Shown here: positions 1 through 7,804 of the stretch, one piece after another
Layout of the letters: every line of letters starts with the position of its first letter
How positions within the stretch are numbered: position 1 is the stretch's first letter
NCBI GenBank assembly: GCA_946626605.1
Contig: CAMOUL010000018.1
Coordinates: forward strand, 1 to 42,418
DNA from: an uncultured Bacteroidales bacterium
GTDB taxonomy: Bacteria > Bacteroidota > Bacteroidia > Bacteroidales > Paludibacteraceae
Length of the DNA stretch: 42,418 nt
Reading direction: 5' to 3'
Notes under the pieces: generated by a model
Told to the model about the DNA's origin: nothing
What the model saw: only the letters and a program-made list of their open reading frames with translations
Databases searched by the model: none
Translations under genes and position numbers: made by a program

Positions 1-2
1 GG

Positions 3-22
3 AGCCCTGTTTAGGGCTTTTT
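3..22 (+). terminator. Intrinsic terminator at window edge
   Basis: A six-base-pair stem (AGCCCT/AGGGCT) with a four-base loop is followed at once by five T on the plus strand. The T-run is on the plus side, so it would end a plus-strand transcript entering from left of the window. On the minus strand the stem could also stop read-through from the first gene, but it lacks a U-run there. Confidence 0.55.
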
Positions 23-27
23 GTAAC

Positions 28-52
28 CCTGCGGGAAACCAATCCCGCAAGG
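28..52. repeat. Intergenic hairpin repeat, copy 1
   Basis: This is an inverted repeat, CCTGCGGGA against TCCCGCAAGG with one bulged A. A near-identical hairpin sits at 12086-12110, and a variant with a different but fully paired stem sits at 2793-2819. All three lie just downstream of minus-strand genes for tagged secreted proteins, so they are probably 3'-end or terminator-like elements. Confidence 0.6.
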
Positions 53-53
53 C

Positions 54-82
54 TTAACAACTTAACGTTTTAACAGTTTAAC
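54..82. repeat. Four TTAACnnn units, 8-bp period
   Basis: TTAAC occurs at 54, 62, 70 and 78, exactly eight bases apart, with variable spacer triplets. The array abuts the stop codon of the first gene (86-88). Function is unknown; it could be a chance AT-rich microsatellite or a protein-binding array. Confidence 0.4.
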
Positions 83-85
83 GCT

Positions 86-1360
86 TTAGCGTGCCTCCGG
101 CACCTCCGCGCCTTGGGCGTTGTAGGTCTTGCCGTTGCGCTCGATGAAGAGCTGGCCGTCTTTTATAAATTTATGATTTATGGTTTCAGATTTATGATTT
201 ACATTGTCGATGCCTTCTGATAGACGGAAGACGGGTGAGAAATACAAGATATGCTCATCTATCAAGTCATTAAGGTAAATCCAAGACGCCATATCAAGTG
301 CATTCAGGGTTGTTTCCGGCTGGAGTAGTTTCTCAATGATGGCTACTCTTAGATCAAAGAAATATCTGTCCATTTCCTCATTTTCGAGATACTCCTGCAG
401 TTCATCTTCTGTGAAATGCGTCACCGTCTCATACCATGTCAGGATAGTCTGCGCAATCTCCAGGTCGGATTCGGAAGAACCCACGAAGCGCGGATCGATC
501 CACATGACGAACTCGTATCCGGGTTCGGGGTTAGCCGTGAGCGTGCAACTTTCCGTATTTTCAGCGAAAAGGAAGTCGGTAGTACCGCTGATTAGCGCAT
601 ATCCTTTGTCGGGATCGGCAGTTACTCGTACGGAATAAGGTTCCATAGGATTTTCCGCAGTGACATATCCGTCTTTGATTTGTGCATTCTTGTTATAGCG
701 GCTGAGGTGTCCCGTGACATACACATAATCTCCTTCCTTAATCATTAATGACTGAATCTTACATTCCCACGCCCGGAACATCTCTTCTCCGGTGGATGTA
801 GTGGACAGCGAGACGGTCAGAATCGATTGGTCGGATTCGTAAGTAGCGACGGAAATAGCATATCCTTCGACGACGAACATGTCCTCCGTAGGTTGGTTGT
901 GATACGGGAAAGTGAGACAGAGGTCTCTTGCCTCTTCGGCATCGAGGTGGGTTCCGTACTCGGGGAGGTTAACGACGGTCGGTACTTCGCTGATGATCTG
1001 TACGGTGAATCCTGCTTTAGTCTCGGCGACGTTGCCGTACATCTTCAGAGTAGCATCAACGATGCGCACGAAGGACCCGATGCCGATGGTATGATCGGCT
1101 CCGACCACACGCCAAGCTTCAAAGACAGGTGCGCCGCCGGGGGCGTCCGCCATCATGAACGACTGGTTTTCATAAGTGGAGGTCTTGCAATAGATATCTA
1201 CTGTCGATACCACATAGCCCTCGATACAATAACTTCCCTGGTCACCATTAGCAGCCTTAGCGGCAGCCTGAGAAGGGGTAATAGCACTCTCACATTGAGC
1301 ATAAGCCTGCATCGCAAAGAACATGCAAGCCATCGAAAAAAGAATAGTTAGTTTTTTCAT
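86..1360 (-). CDS. Secreted OB-fold-like/InlB-type protein with C-terminal sorting tag
   Basis: A 424-residue exported protein. I start it at the internal Met at 1360 (MKKLTILFS) rather than the upstream Met at 1396, because only the internal start puts a normal signal peptide (cleavage near AYAQ) at the N-terminus. Two consecutive beta-rich segments, each opening with a (C/F)xVEGY(V/A)-type strand and ending in a (V/G)xVxVTGxL-like strand, suggest tandem OB-fold domains. A stretch with TLTANPEPGYEFVMW follows, typical of InlB B-repeat-like beta domains. The last ~40 residues (GIDNVNH..., then KDGQLFIERNGKTYN) form the tag shared with three other secreted proteins here. That tag suggests type IX-like export to the surface. 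Ligand and exact role are unknown. The gene lies 35 bases after the LRR gene and is probably co-transcribed with it. Confidence 0.7.
   Translation of the reverse strand: MKKLTILFSMACMFFAMQAYAQCESAITPSQAAAKAANGDQGSYCIEGYVVSTVDIYCKTSTYENQSFMMADAPGGAPVFEAWRVVGADHTIGIGSFVRIVDATLKMYGNVAETKAGFTVQIISEVPTVVNLPEYGTHLDAEEARDLCLTFPYHNQPTEDMFVVEGYAISVATYESDQSILTVSLSTTSTGEEMFRAWECKIQSLMIKEGDYVYVTGHLSRYNKNAQIKDGYVTAENPMEPYSVRVTADPDKGYALISGTTDFLFAENTESCTLTANPEPGYEFVMWIDPRFVGSSESDLEIAQTILTWYETVTHFTEDELQEYLENEEMDRYFFDLRVAIIEKLLQPETTLNALDMASWIYLNDLIDEHILYFSPVFRLSEGIDNVNHKSETINHKFIKDGQLFIERNGKTYNAQGAEVPEAR
130..217 (-). repeat. Tag-coding repeat, copy 1
   Basis: About 88 bases encoding the C-terminal tag of the first gene match 1432-1518 in the next gene with only a few mismatches, although the rest of the two proteins is unrelated. 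Inside the block the 12-mer ATTTATGATTTA occurs twice, 21 bases apart (169 and 190). Confidence 0.8.
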
Positions 1361-1395
1361 AATAATGATATTTTTTAAAATTTGCGGGGTCCCCA

Positions 1396-2721
1396 TTAAC
1401 GTACCGGCTGTCCCAGCACGTTAATTATCTTGCCGTTGCGCTCGATGAAGAGGAGGCCGTCTTTTATAAATTTATGATTTATGGTTTCAGATTTATGATT
1501 TATATTGTCGATGCCTTCAGGCCTTGCCATCTCCTTGATGATAAAATCTTTCCATACAGGCGCGGCTTCGTACGCCGCTTTGCAACCTTGCGGCACATAG
1601 AGCGTACACTTGGATATATCTACGCCATCGAAAACCTTCGCATTAATGGATTGCGGAACAGTAGCATGGTTATAAACCGTTTTCAGCGAGTAGCAGTAAT
1701 AGAAAACATCATCCTCGATAATCGCCGTGCTACTCGGAATCTCCACTGTCTCCAACGCATAGCACTCCTCAAAAGCACCCTCTTTAAGAATAGCTACGCC
1801 ATCAGGAATCTTCAAGAAAGTTAATGCAGAGAAGTGAACAAAATTATATGTTCCTATGCCTGTCAATCCCGACGGAAGCACCAGTTTATTAATCTGATTT
1901 TGTTCAGAACCACCAGCAGGAAGATCATAATCCGGCATCAGACCGGTTCCAGTAATTGTCATAGTACCTGTCTCAAAGTCAAAAGAGTAGTGTAGCGAAG
2001 TTCCCTCAAAACCACCGGAAGATTCGAACGTCTCCTTGGAAAATTCTATCCAAGTAGGTTTATTGTAGTTCGCTTGAGCGTACTTCGGCACGTAGAGTGA
2101 ACAATTCGTTTTATCTACTCCCTCGAAAACATTCGCGTTGATAGATTGCGGATTCGTCGCATAGTTAGTTATATATCTTAAAGCTGAGCAGTAATAGAAC
2201 GCTTGGTCTCCAATGGTTTTCACAGTAGCCGGAATAGCCACATCATACAATTCGGTGCAGAACCCGAAGGCGCCGCCACCGATGCTCGTTACGCCGTATG
2301 GCATGAACACTCTTAACAAGGAGATACAAAATGCGAAAGCAGACTGTCCTATCGTCTTTACACCATAGGGAATATATAGCCATTCCGAAGCAGCACAACC
2401 GCTAAACGCATAATCGCCGATAGAGGTGACGCCATACGGAATGTCTATATATTCAACTTTACTTAACCAAAAGAAGGCATAATCGCCAATCGTAGTCATT
2501 CCGGACTCCAAATTCAGAGATGTAATCTTGTCATAGTACTCATACCATGGCGCGTGATTGTTCTCCGAATAGTTCGTCATCGGTCCCGTTCCGGAAATAG
2601 TGAGGGAGCTGTCCGATGGGTTATAGAACCAAGTAAGGTTAGCGCCGCAGTAACCGCTTTCAGCAAAGAGCGTTCCAACGCTTGCTGCAAGTGCAACGAA
2701 TAATGTAAATAGTTTTCTCAT
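1396..2721 (-). CDS. BspA-like leucine-rich-repeat surface protein with C-terminal tag
   Basis: A 441-residue secreted protein. It has a signal peptide (MRKLFTLFVALAASVGTLFA) and a short beta segment (WFYNPSDSSLTISGTG), repeated later as FDFETGTMTITGTG. Two blocks of LRR_5/BspA-type repeats follow, with the pattern TTIGDYAF...IDIPYGVTSIG. Each block closes with a TLYVPKYAQANY-like module. Such repeats usually mediate adhesion or protein binding at the surface of oral and gut Bacteroidetes; the partner here is unknown. The final ~40 residues are the sorting tag, and the DNA encoding it is almost identical to that of the neighbouring gene (see repeat 130-217). The internal doubling of the whole (beta segment + LRR + closing module) architecture suggests the gene arose by duplication. 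Confidence 0.85.
   Translation of the reverse strand: MRKLFTLFVALAASVGTLFAESGYCGANLTWFYNPSDSSLTISGTGPMTNYSENNHAPWYEYYDKITSLNLESGMTTIGDYAFFWLSKVEYIDIPYGVTSIGDYAFSGCAASEWLYIPYGVKTIGQSAFAFCISLLRVFMPYGVTSIGGGAFGFCTELYDVAIPATVKTIGDQAFYYCSALRYITNYATNPQSINANVFEGVDKTNCSLYVPKYAQANYNKPTWIEFSKETFESSGGFEGTSLHYSFDFETGTMTITGTGLMPDYDLPAGGSEQNQINKLVLPSGLTGIGTYNFVHFSALTFLKIPDGVAILKEGAFEECYALETVEIPSSTAIIEDDVFYYCYSLKTVYNHATVPQSINAKVFDGVDISKCTLYVPQGCKAAYEAAPVWKDFIIKEMARPEGIDNINHKSETINHKFIKDGLLFIERNGKIINVLGQPVR
1432..1518 (-). repeat. Tag-coding repeat, copy 2
   Basis: Second copy of the tag-coding block, in the BspA-like gene, with the same internal 12-mer doubling (1470 and 1491). Near-identity of the DNA, silent sites included, points to recent copying or gene conversion rather than convergent selection on the tag. 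Confidence 0.8.
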
Positions 2722-2792
2722 AATGTTAGTTGGCAGTTATATCCCATCGCCCCGTCGGAATTAATGAATAAATAAAGTTGTTTAATTTGTAA

Positions 2793-2819
2793 CCATGCAG
2801 GGGAGTCAGCCCTGCATGG
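2793..2819. repeat. Intergenic hairpin repeat, copy 3 (variant stem)
   Basis: A perfect ten-base-pair stem CCATGCAGGG/CCCTGCATGG with a seven-base loop, in the gap between the third gene and the BspA-like gene. The flanks (TAACC before, GGCTTA after) match the copy at 28-52 while the stem differs on both arms, that is, with compensating changes. A second, weaker stem (CCTTCC/GGAAGG) lies at about 2840-2860. There is no clean U-run on the minus strand. Confidence 0.6.
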
Positions 2820-2881
2820 CTTAGGAGCCTATCCTAAATCCTTCCCTAAAAGGAAGGACTTTATCCACTGTCGGAGTTGGC

Positions 2882-3883
2882 TTACTTCACCTCGGCGCCG
2901 AGGATGTTCAACTGCTTGCCATCCATCAGGATGAGGACTTGTCCGTCACGAAGAACCTTCTTCGCTGCTTTGTGCGATTGAGCGTTTTCAATGCCTTGAT
3001 AGTCGCTATCAGGACGGGTGACGAGACGTACGGAAACGCCATTTCCCCTTCTGGCAGCGCCGTCGCTGGCAAGAAGGCTCTTATTGTCAAACTCCATTGC
3101 GTACTCGGTGTATCCATTTCTCGCGGAGGAAGAAGCGTAGTAACCGTAGTCATTCGGATAACGGATCTCTCCACCTGTGAGATATCCCATAGCCGGGAAG
3201 AAGACAGCACCGGCTTCTTCCATTATCTTCCATTGGGCAAGGGTATATTTGTTGTCATTATAGTTGGTCTGCATATCGAGATTCAGATTCCGCCATCCAT
3301 TGCCGGTCTCATACTCCATATAGCAATCCGTGCCGGGCTTGAAGGTTACGCCAGAGGGGAGAACCCACTCGTCCGGGAGCAAGATAACACCTTTGTACAG
3401 GTTATCAATCGTAGCGAAACCGAACAGTTTGCCTGCGTTCGGACGCGACTCGATGATATATACCCACTCCTCATGGGTGAGCACGCGCCATAGTCCGGCA
3501 AAATTGCCTCCGTTCTTGATGGGGTTGTAGATTCCCCAGTCGGCATAGGCATAGTCGCCGGTCAAGTTGTTGTTCTCATTACCGCCTACAAAGTAGTCAG
3601 CCGGATCGGCGGAGGTAGAAGTAGGCTGGTACTCATTGGCACCGCTGTTCCAACCGCTGGTCCCCCAACCGAAATACGCGAGTGCGTCATTATCGGCTTT
3701 AAACTGGTAGGCCGCGAACGACCATTTACTTGTCTTTTCATGATACTGGAGGAGTCCCTGCGAGAAATGAACGCTGTCTCCGTTAGTGTTGATGATGAAC
3801 TTGCCTGAGAGTTCGCCCTCAATAGCGTGGGCTGCAAAGGTGCTTGCAGCAAGCACCAAAGCTGAAAGTAAAAATTTCTTCAT
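2882..3883 (-). CDS. Secreted Lcl/DUF1566-like protein with C-terminal tag (paralogue A)
   Basis: A 333-residue exported protein with signal peptide (cleavage near AAHA). The body has the pattern seen in a large Bacteroidales family: GKFIINTNGDSVHFSQGLLQ, then YFGWGTSGWN, DWGIYNPI, WRVLTHEEW, GVILLPDEW, EEAGAVFFPAMGY and YYASSSA. This looks like the Lcl/DUF1566 or formylglycine-enzyme-like (C-type-lectin-related) fold; no enzymatic residues are evident, so a binding role is likelier. The end carries the sorting tag (KVLRDGQVLILMDGKQLN). A clear paralogue lies at 12125-13105. It is preceded on the minus strand by the terminator of the BIG2 lipoprotein gene, so it probably has its own promoter. 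Confidence 0.7.
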   Translation of the reverse strand: MKKFLLSALVLAASTFAAHAIEGELSGKFIINTNGDSVHFSQGLLQYHEKTSKWSFAAYQFKADNDALAYFGWGTSGWNSGANEYQPTSTSADPADYFVGGNENNNLTGDYAYADWGIYNPIKNGGNFAGLWRVLTHEEWVYIIESRPNAGKLFGFATIDNLYKGVILLPDEWVLPSGVTFKPGTDCYMEYETGNGWRNLNLDMQTNYNDNKYTLAQWKIMEEAGAVFFPAMGYLTGGEIRYPNDYGYYASSSARNGYTEYAMEFDNKSLLASDGAARRGNGVSVRLVTRPDSDYQGIENAQSHKAAKKVLRDGQVLILMDGKQLNILGAEVK

Positions 3884-3903
3884 ACGTAACTTTTTTTATA
3901 ATT

Positions 3904-3950
3904 AAAAAATAGGCTGTACCGGAATGTCGCTCGTACGGCATCCCGGTACA
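3904..3950 (-). terminator. Rho-independent terminator of the BIG2 lipoprotein gene
   Basis: On the minus strand, just after the stop at 3961, a 14-base-pair stem (GTACCGGGATGCCG pairing with CGACATTCCGGTAC, two G-U pairs) is followed by a U-rich run. The geometry is that of an intrinsic terminator. Confidence 0.8.
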
Positions 3951-3960
3951 ATGGCATTTA

Positions 3961-5499
3961 TTAGAATGCAATGATAGCGCGGACTACATCAAATTGGTTA
4001 TCTTCGCCTTTAAAGCCGGAGTACGGTGACATGCTAATGTGCCTTAATCCGTTCGAAACACCTACATTAGCATATGTCGAAGCAACCAGTATGGAAAGCC
4101 CAACACCTAAACGGTCACCGTTTATCTGCTGGGGAGTGACATTATCATATCCTCTGATTGCCAGGAATACTTCATAGCGCTCATTAATAGTATTAGTATC
4201 GGTGTAGTTCTTGTACTCCTGATACTTGTCACCGGCATTGTCTTTGAGCCAGCTATCCCATCTTGCTTCAATCTCCGCCGCTTCGTCGGCCGGGCGTCCT
4301 TCGCCTGTATTGCATACATAGCAGCACTCGAAGAAATCGCCGCAGCTCATAGAACTGCATATCTCTTTGAACGGACAATATGCATCTGTAGCAGAAGCGA
4401 TAGCATACTCGCTGCCGGTAGGAAGCAGGTCGGCACCCTGAACTTTACCGAGGGCAGTGTTCATAACCGCCAAATTGTCATTGTTGTGGTTGATGAGCGG
4501 ATTCTTATCGTCATCCACTTGGGAGTTATTGAAATCGCCCGGCTTGGTAAGCGCGGTATTCACCATCAGTGCCGCCTCAAAGATAGAGGGCACATACCAG
4601 CGCGAAGTAGTGAGCGGCGCCTCAATGTCTTTTACGAGATTCATGGCGTTGATATAGAACTCGAAGGGGAATCTACCTTCAGGGTCATACTCGCGCGTAT
4701 ATTGCTCCAGCACGGAAGTATAGGTGTAGCCACCCAATCCGCAGAAGCCATCACCAGCCCATAAATCTTTGTTCTCAAAATACGGACGGATGAGGTCAGC
4801 GTACGAAGAATGCTCAATACCCCACTCGGTCAGCGAACCGGAGTTGTCACAGAGAGGGCTGTTGCCCATGTTCATAAACAGATTCTTTTGATCACTCAGA
4901 TCGTCATTATTATAGATATAATTAGCAAAATCCTTCATCCATTCGCCTGCCGAGTCTTGTTTGAGGGACATAGCCAGACCGTGGGTGCAGTTCGGATAAT
5001 CCACCTCGAGAATCGGGTCGAAGAGAGACGCGTTGCCGAGCCAGTAAATGACCGCAATCACTTTCTTGCCATTAGGATTGGGATTCTCGCCCCAGGAGCC
5101 GTCATTGTAGATATAATCTCCTACTTTCGCGGGCGCCAAGATAGTGATGGAAGCCACCGCCGGCTTTACCTCCGGGTACTCGTTAATAGAGACAGTGACC
5201 GTAGCGGAACCTTCTGCCAGAGCGGTAACCTTACCTTTGCTGTCCACTTTGATGACTTTCTCGTCGGAAGAGGCCCAGGCGAGCGTGTAGGTGACATTGA
5301 CGTTGGAGGGCGTGACGGTATATTGGATGAGAGCCGTCTCTCCTTCGCTCATGAAATACTCCTGGAAAGCGTCCGCCAGACGGATCTGCTGCGGGATCAC
5401 TTTCTCGTCCTGAGGAACAGGCTCCTCTTTCTTGTCTTTACAAGATGCCATGGCAAAGACTACTGCTGCCAAGGACATGAAATAAAAAATCTTTTTCAT
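3961..5499 (-). CDS. BIG2-domain lipoprotein with Lcl-like C-terminal region
   Basis: A 512-residue lipoprotein: signal sequence with lipobox AMAS-C at residue 20, then a KDKKEEPVPQ linker. Residues ~38-122 form a BIG2 bacterial Ig-like domain (WASSDEKVIKVDSKGKVTAL, GSATVTVS). The rest starts at VGDYIYNDGSWG and includes GKKVIAVIYWLGN and the W-Y-V-P-S motif. This resembles the secreted Lcl/DUF1566-like family also present in the two paralogues of this window, but is longer and lacks the sorting tag. Lipid anchoring probably takes over surface attachment. Its leader (5500-5700) is nearly the same as the leader of the next gene upstream. Function unknown; a surface-exposed binding protein is my inference. 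Confidence 0.65.
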   Translation of the reverse strand: MKKIFYFMSLAAVVFAMASCKDKKEEPVPQDEKVIPQQIRLADAFQEYFMSEGETALIQYTVTPSNVNVTYTLAWASSDEKVIKVDSKGKVTALAEGSATVTVSINEYPEVKPAVASITILAPAKVGDYIYNDGSWGENPNPNGKKVIAVIYWLGNASLFDPILEVDYPNCTHGLAMSLKQDSAGEWMKDFANYIYNNDDLSDQKNLFMNMGNSPLCDNSGSLTEWGIEHSSYADLIRPYFENKDLWAGDGFCGLGGYTYTSVLEQYTREYDPEGRFPFEFYINAMNLVKDIEAPLTTSRWYVPSIFEAALMVNTALTKPGDFNNSQVDDDKNPLINHNNDNLAVMNTALGKVQGADLLPTGSEYAIASATDAYCPFKEICSSMSCGDFFECCYVCNTGEGRPADEAAEIEARWDSWLKDNAGDKYQEYKNYTDTNTINERYEVFLAIRGYDNVTPQQINGDRLGVGLSILVASTYANVGVSNGLRHISMSPYSGFKGEDNQFDVVRAIIAF

Positions 5500-5518
5500 A
5501 ATTGTTTTAATTAATTTA

Positions 5519-5699
5519 TTAGAAAAAAACCTATAAAACCCCTCAGTTGCCTATTAGTCCTTTGGACTTTGTGTCTTTGTTTGCTTAATCGTCGTTATGA
5601 GGTGCTTCCGAGCACTCCGTTACACCTCCCACGACGCTCAATCAATCAAATACACACTCTTTCGAGTTAATAGCCAACTTCGGACATAAACCTAAAAAA
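5519..5699 (-). repeat. Shared 5' leader repeat, copy 1
   Basis: This ~181-base block precedes the BIG2 lipoprotein gene and recurs at 6905-7065 before the outer-membrane barrel gene. The copies are almost identical apart from a ~20-base replacement near 5608-5630. The block contains the small palindrome AGTCC-TTT-GGACT (5556-5568). It probably holds untranslated leader and perhaps regulatory sequence; nothing in it looks coding. Confidence 0.85.
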
Positions 5700-5802
5700 C
5701 AATTTCGTTCTCTAACATGATAATTAAAAATGTTTTGTATGTTTTTTGCCTTTGGATGATTTAACTTCTACGAAGTGAGAATTTGATTTAACGGGGTTGC
5801 TG

Positions 5803-5836
5803 CAAATTTATTTGTGAGCAAGCTCGTTAAAGCAAA
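5803..5836 (-). promoter_or_regulatory. Weak Bacteroidetes-type promoter candidate
   Basis: On the minus strand TAAATTTG (5803-5810) fits the -7 consensus TAnnTTTG. A TTTG (5833-5836) lies 22 bases upstream, slightly further than the usual 19-20. It would give a leader of about 300 nt for the BIG2 lipoprotein gene, running through the shared repeat. Confidence 0.35.
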
Positions 5837-5873
5837 GGCTCAAAATACTGCAAGTATTAAATCATTCAAAGGG

Positions 5874-5894
5874 GTTTTTAATGTTTTTTTCTTA
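5874..5894 (-). repeat. Short 3'-flank repeat, copy 1
   Basis: A 21-base AT-rich string downstream of the barrel gene recurs exactly at 7121-7141, downstream of the small lipoprotein gene. Together with the leader repeats it shows that whole intergenic stretches were duplicated with their genes. Confidence 0.6.
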
Positions 5895-5923
5895 TAATTC
5901 AAAGATCATGGGGAAAAGTTACC

Positions 5924-6865
5924 TTATAGATAATAGTTCAACGACAATTGGAAACCGATGTTCTCCGTGCCGTAGAGGCAGGACCAGCTACCGGGGCTGA
6001 CGAGCAGGTTATACTGCTCCACCTTGCCGGAAAGGGTGCTCAGACCTTCCATGACGGTATAAGTCTGCGGACGGAAGGTGAACATAACCGGGGAGAAAGT
6101 GACTGCCGCACCAAGCGAGATACGGTCCTGGAAGAACCACTCGATACCCATATCCATAGCGACGCCTATACCGTGGTGTACGCCGGAGTTATTGGTCTTG
6201 AGGGGTCGCGCCCAGCCGATACCCTGCGCAGCCGCAGCTCCGTGGTCGGGGTTCAAGGCAGCCGAAGCACCGTTGATCCAACCGGAATACGGCATCGAGG
6301 ACGGGATGGGATTGCTATAAGTCATGGCATTGCCGTACGCGAAATTCAACTTGCCGCCGCCGATAGCATAGAGGAGGCTGAAGCCCATGGTGAATTTCAC
6401 TTTCTTACCTTTGACAAACTCCGCACCGAGGACGAGGTTACCGGAGGTGAGGTCTGATTTGACGGCGTCCGTCACTTTGTTCTCGGAAGCAGGGTCCAGC
6501 AGCACTGCTGCGTCGTCCTGTACGTACTCGGAATAATGGATATGCGAACCGCTGAAGCCCAACGCCATACGCAGGTTCCAGTTCTGCTGGATGCGGTATT
6601 TGGCGCGGATGGCGAGTACCGGGTCCTGAGAGAGAGCATAGAGCTGTTTCTCGATAGCCATACTGCCGGAGATAGTACCATTGACTGCCGAACCGGCTTT
6701 CGGCTGAACGGTCAGTCGCGAAGCGAGGCTGACGGGGTTGAAGGTGATACCTATTGCCCAGGAGCCTACGCCCGGCTCATTCCACTCTTGCGGTTTCTTA
6801 TCCTCCGCATACAGCATCGGAAGAGCTGTCAGCACCGCAAGTATTGTTGCAAAAATCTTTTTCAT
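5924..6865 (-). CDS. Outer-membrane beta-barrel-like protein
   Basis: A 313-residue exported protein. I start it at MKKIFATILAVL (6865), because the upstream Met at 6889 would bury the signal peptide; cleavage is probably after MLYA. The mature part alternates short amphipathic strands with turns, and ends in short strands (IGFQLSLNYYL) with an aromatic/hydrophobic C-terminus typical of outer-membrane barrels recognised by the BAM machinery. Segments such as NWNLRMALGFSGSHIHY, LVLGAEFVKGKKVKFTMGFSLLYAIGG and GVAMDMGIEWFFQDRISLGAAVTFSP have the alternating pattern of transmembrane strands. It is unassigned beyond porin/OmpA-barrel-like. It lies among lipoprotein genes whose leaders it shares, so it may be one component of an envelope assembly with them. 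Confidence 0.65.
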   Translation of the reverse strand: MKKIFATILAVLTALPMLYAEDKKPQEWNEPGVGSWAIGITFNPVSLASRLTVQPKAGSAVNGTISGSMAIEKQLYALSQDPVLAIRAKYRIQQNWNLRMALGFSGSHIHYSEYVQDDAAVLLDPASENKVTDAVKSDLTSGNLVLGAEFVKGKKVKFTMGFSLLYAIGGGKLNFAYGNAMTYSNPIPSSMPYSGWINGASAALNPDHGAAAAQGIGWARPLKTNNSGVHHGIGVAMDMGIEWFFQDRISLGAAVTFSPVMFTFRPQTYTVMEGLSTLSGKVEQYNLLVSPGSWSCLYGTENIGFQLSLNYYL

Positions 6866-6904
6866 CTGCGTTTGATATTTAATGTTCATAATGCTTTTAG
6901 AATT

Positions 6905-7065
6905 TTAGAAAAAAACCTATAAAACCCCTCAGTTGTCTATTAGTCCTTTGGACTTTGTGTCTTTGTTTGCTTAATCGTCGTTATGAGCAAGCTCCCACGA
7001 CGCTCAATCAATCAAATACACACTCTTTCGAGTTAATAGCCAACTTCGGACATAAACCTAAAAAA
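6905..7065 (-). repeat. Shared 5' leader repeat, copy 2
   Basis: Copy of 5519-5699, about 20 bases shorter, in front of the outer-membrane barrel gene. It includes the same AGTCC-TTT-GGACT palindrome (6942-6954). Confidence 0.85.
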
Positions 7066-7120
7066 TAACTCAATGATTCAATAAATGGTACATGGTAAAT
7101 GACCAAATGGTAAATGATTT

Positions 7121-7141
7121 GTTTTTAATGTTTTTTTCTTA
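7121..7141 (-). repeat. Short 3'-flank repeat, copy 2
   Basis: Exact second copy of the 21-base string at 5874-5894, here starting 12 bases beyond the stop of the small lipoprotein gene. Confidence 0.6.
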
Positions 7142-7153
7142 AAAAATCTCTAT

Positions 7154-7675
7154 TTACTTCGGTTGGTCGAGGTCGGGGTTGGAAGTGTACGCTACCGCTG
7201 CTACCTCGAGGGGATAGTAATAGGATTTACCAGCCGCGAGGTTCTGTTTTGCCACTTCGCCGAAGAAATCCGCATCGGTCAGTTCCCATTTCTTGGAGAC
7301 CTTGTTGTAAGCATAAGTAGCATCCTCGAGCGAGAAAGAACATACGACTTTGACTTCGTCAATGATCACCTTGCCGGGTTGGAGGGGCAGGTCGATAGTG
7401 AAGTAGCCGTCTTCGTCGGTCTTCAGGGCATAATGGGTGTAAGCCATCTGGCCTTCGGCGTCCTTCATACCGTAGTAGAGGACGAGGTCCTGGTCGGTCA
7501 GCAGCTGGGGTTTCTGGGCTTCACCTTTGCCGTTGTTGACTGTGTAACGGGCGTAACCGCTTACCGTCACTTTGTCCTTGAGGTCCTTGGAGGAGACCTG
7601 CGTCGGCTGCATGTTCTCACAGCCGGTCGTGATCAGGGCAATAACTGCCACTGCTAAAAAAAGGATCTTTTTCAT
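7154..7675 (-). CDS. Small lipoprotein, unknown function
   Basis: A 173-residue lipoprotein with a signal sequence and lipobox LITTG-C (Cys19). The mature chain starts ENMQPTQ and holds one beta-rich domain. It carries strands such as VTVSGYARYTVNNG and a GYFTIDLPL strand-turn typical of carboxypeptidase-regulatory or transthyretin-like folds (TDEDGYFTIDLPLQPGKVIIDEV). I infer a surface or periplasmic accessory protein. Its leader (7709-7775) is a duplicate of the leader of the BACON lipoprotein upstream, and its 3' flank duplicates that of the barrel gene. It could form a set with the flanking lipoproteins. Confidence 0.6.
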   Translation of the reverse strand: MKKILFLAVAVIALITTGCENMQPTQVSSKDLKDKVTVSGYARYTVNNGKGEAQKPQLLTDQDLVLYYGMKDAEGQMAYTHYALKTDEDGYFTIDLPLQPGKVIIDEVKVVCSFSLEDATYAYNKVSKKWELTDADFFGEVAKQNLAAGKSYYYPLEVAAVAYTSNPDLDQPK

Positions 7676-7731
7676 TGTTGTGTTAATTTGGTTGTTTGTT
7701 ATTATTAAAGGGTTGATTTTTCAAAATACCT

Positions 7732-7774
7732 TGTAAGGGTTTTATAAGAGTTTTATAAGGGTTTTGTAAGGGGC
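7732..7774 (-). repeat. Tandem 11-mer array in leader, copy 1
   Basis: About four imperfect copies of TAAGGGTTTTA lie in the gap upstream of the small lipoprotein gene. The whole array recurs at 9119-9160. Confidence 0.6.
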
Positions 7775-7804
7775 AATACCTACCCAAATATTGTTGCGCG
7801 AACA

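Larger units (their letters stand above)
5500..5923. other. 424-base AT-rich intergenic region
   Basis: I see no gene here. From right to left it holds a short repeat shared with 7121-7141 (at 5874-5894), a weak promoter candidate (5803-5836), an AT-rich stretch, and the 181-base leader repeat (5519-5699). Confidence 0.7.

Noticed and set aside
7732..7774. Repeat array that could be taken for CRISPR
   Set aside because: Units are 11 bases with no unique spacers, and no cas gene is present.
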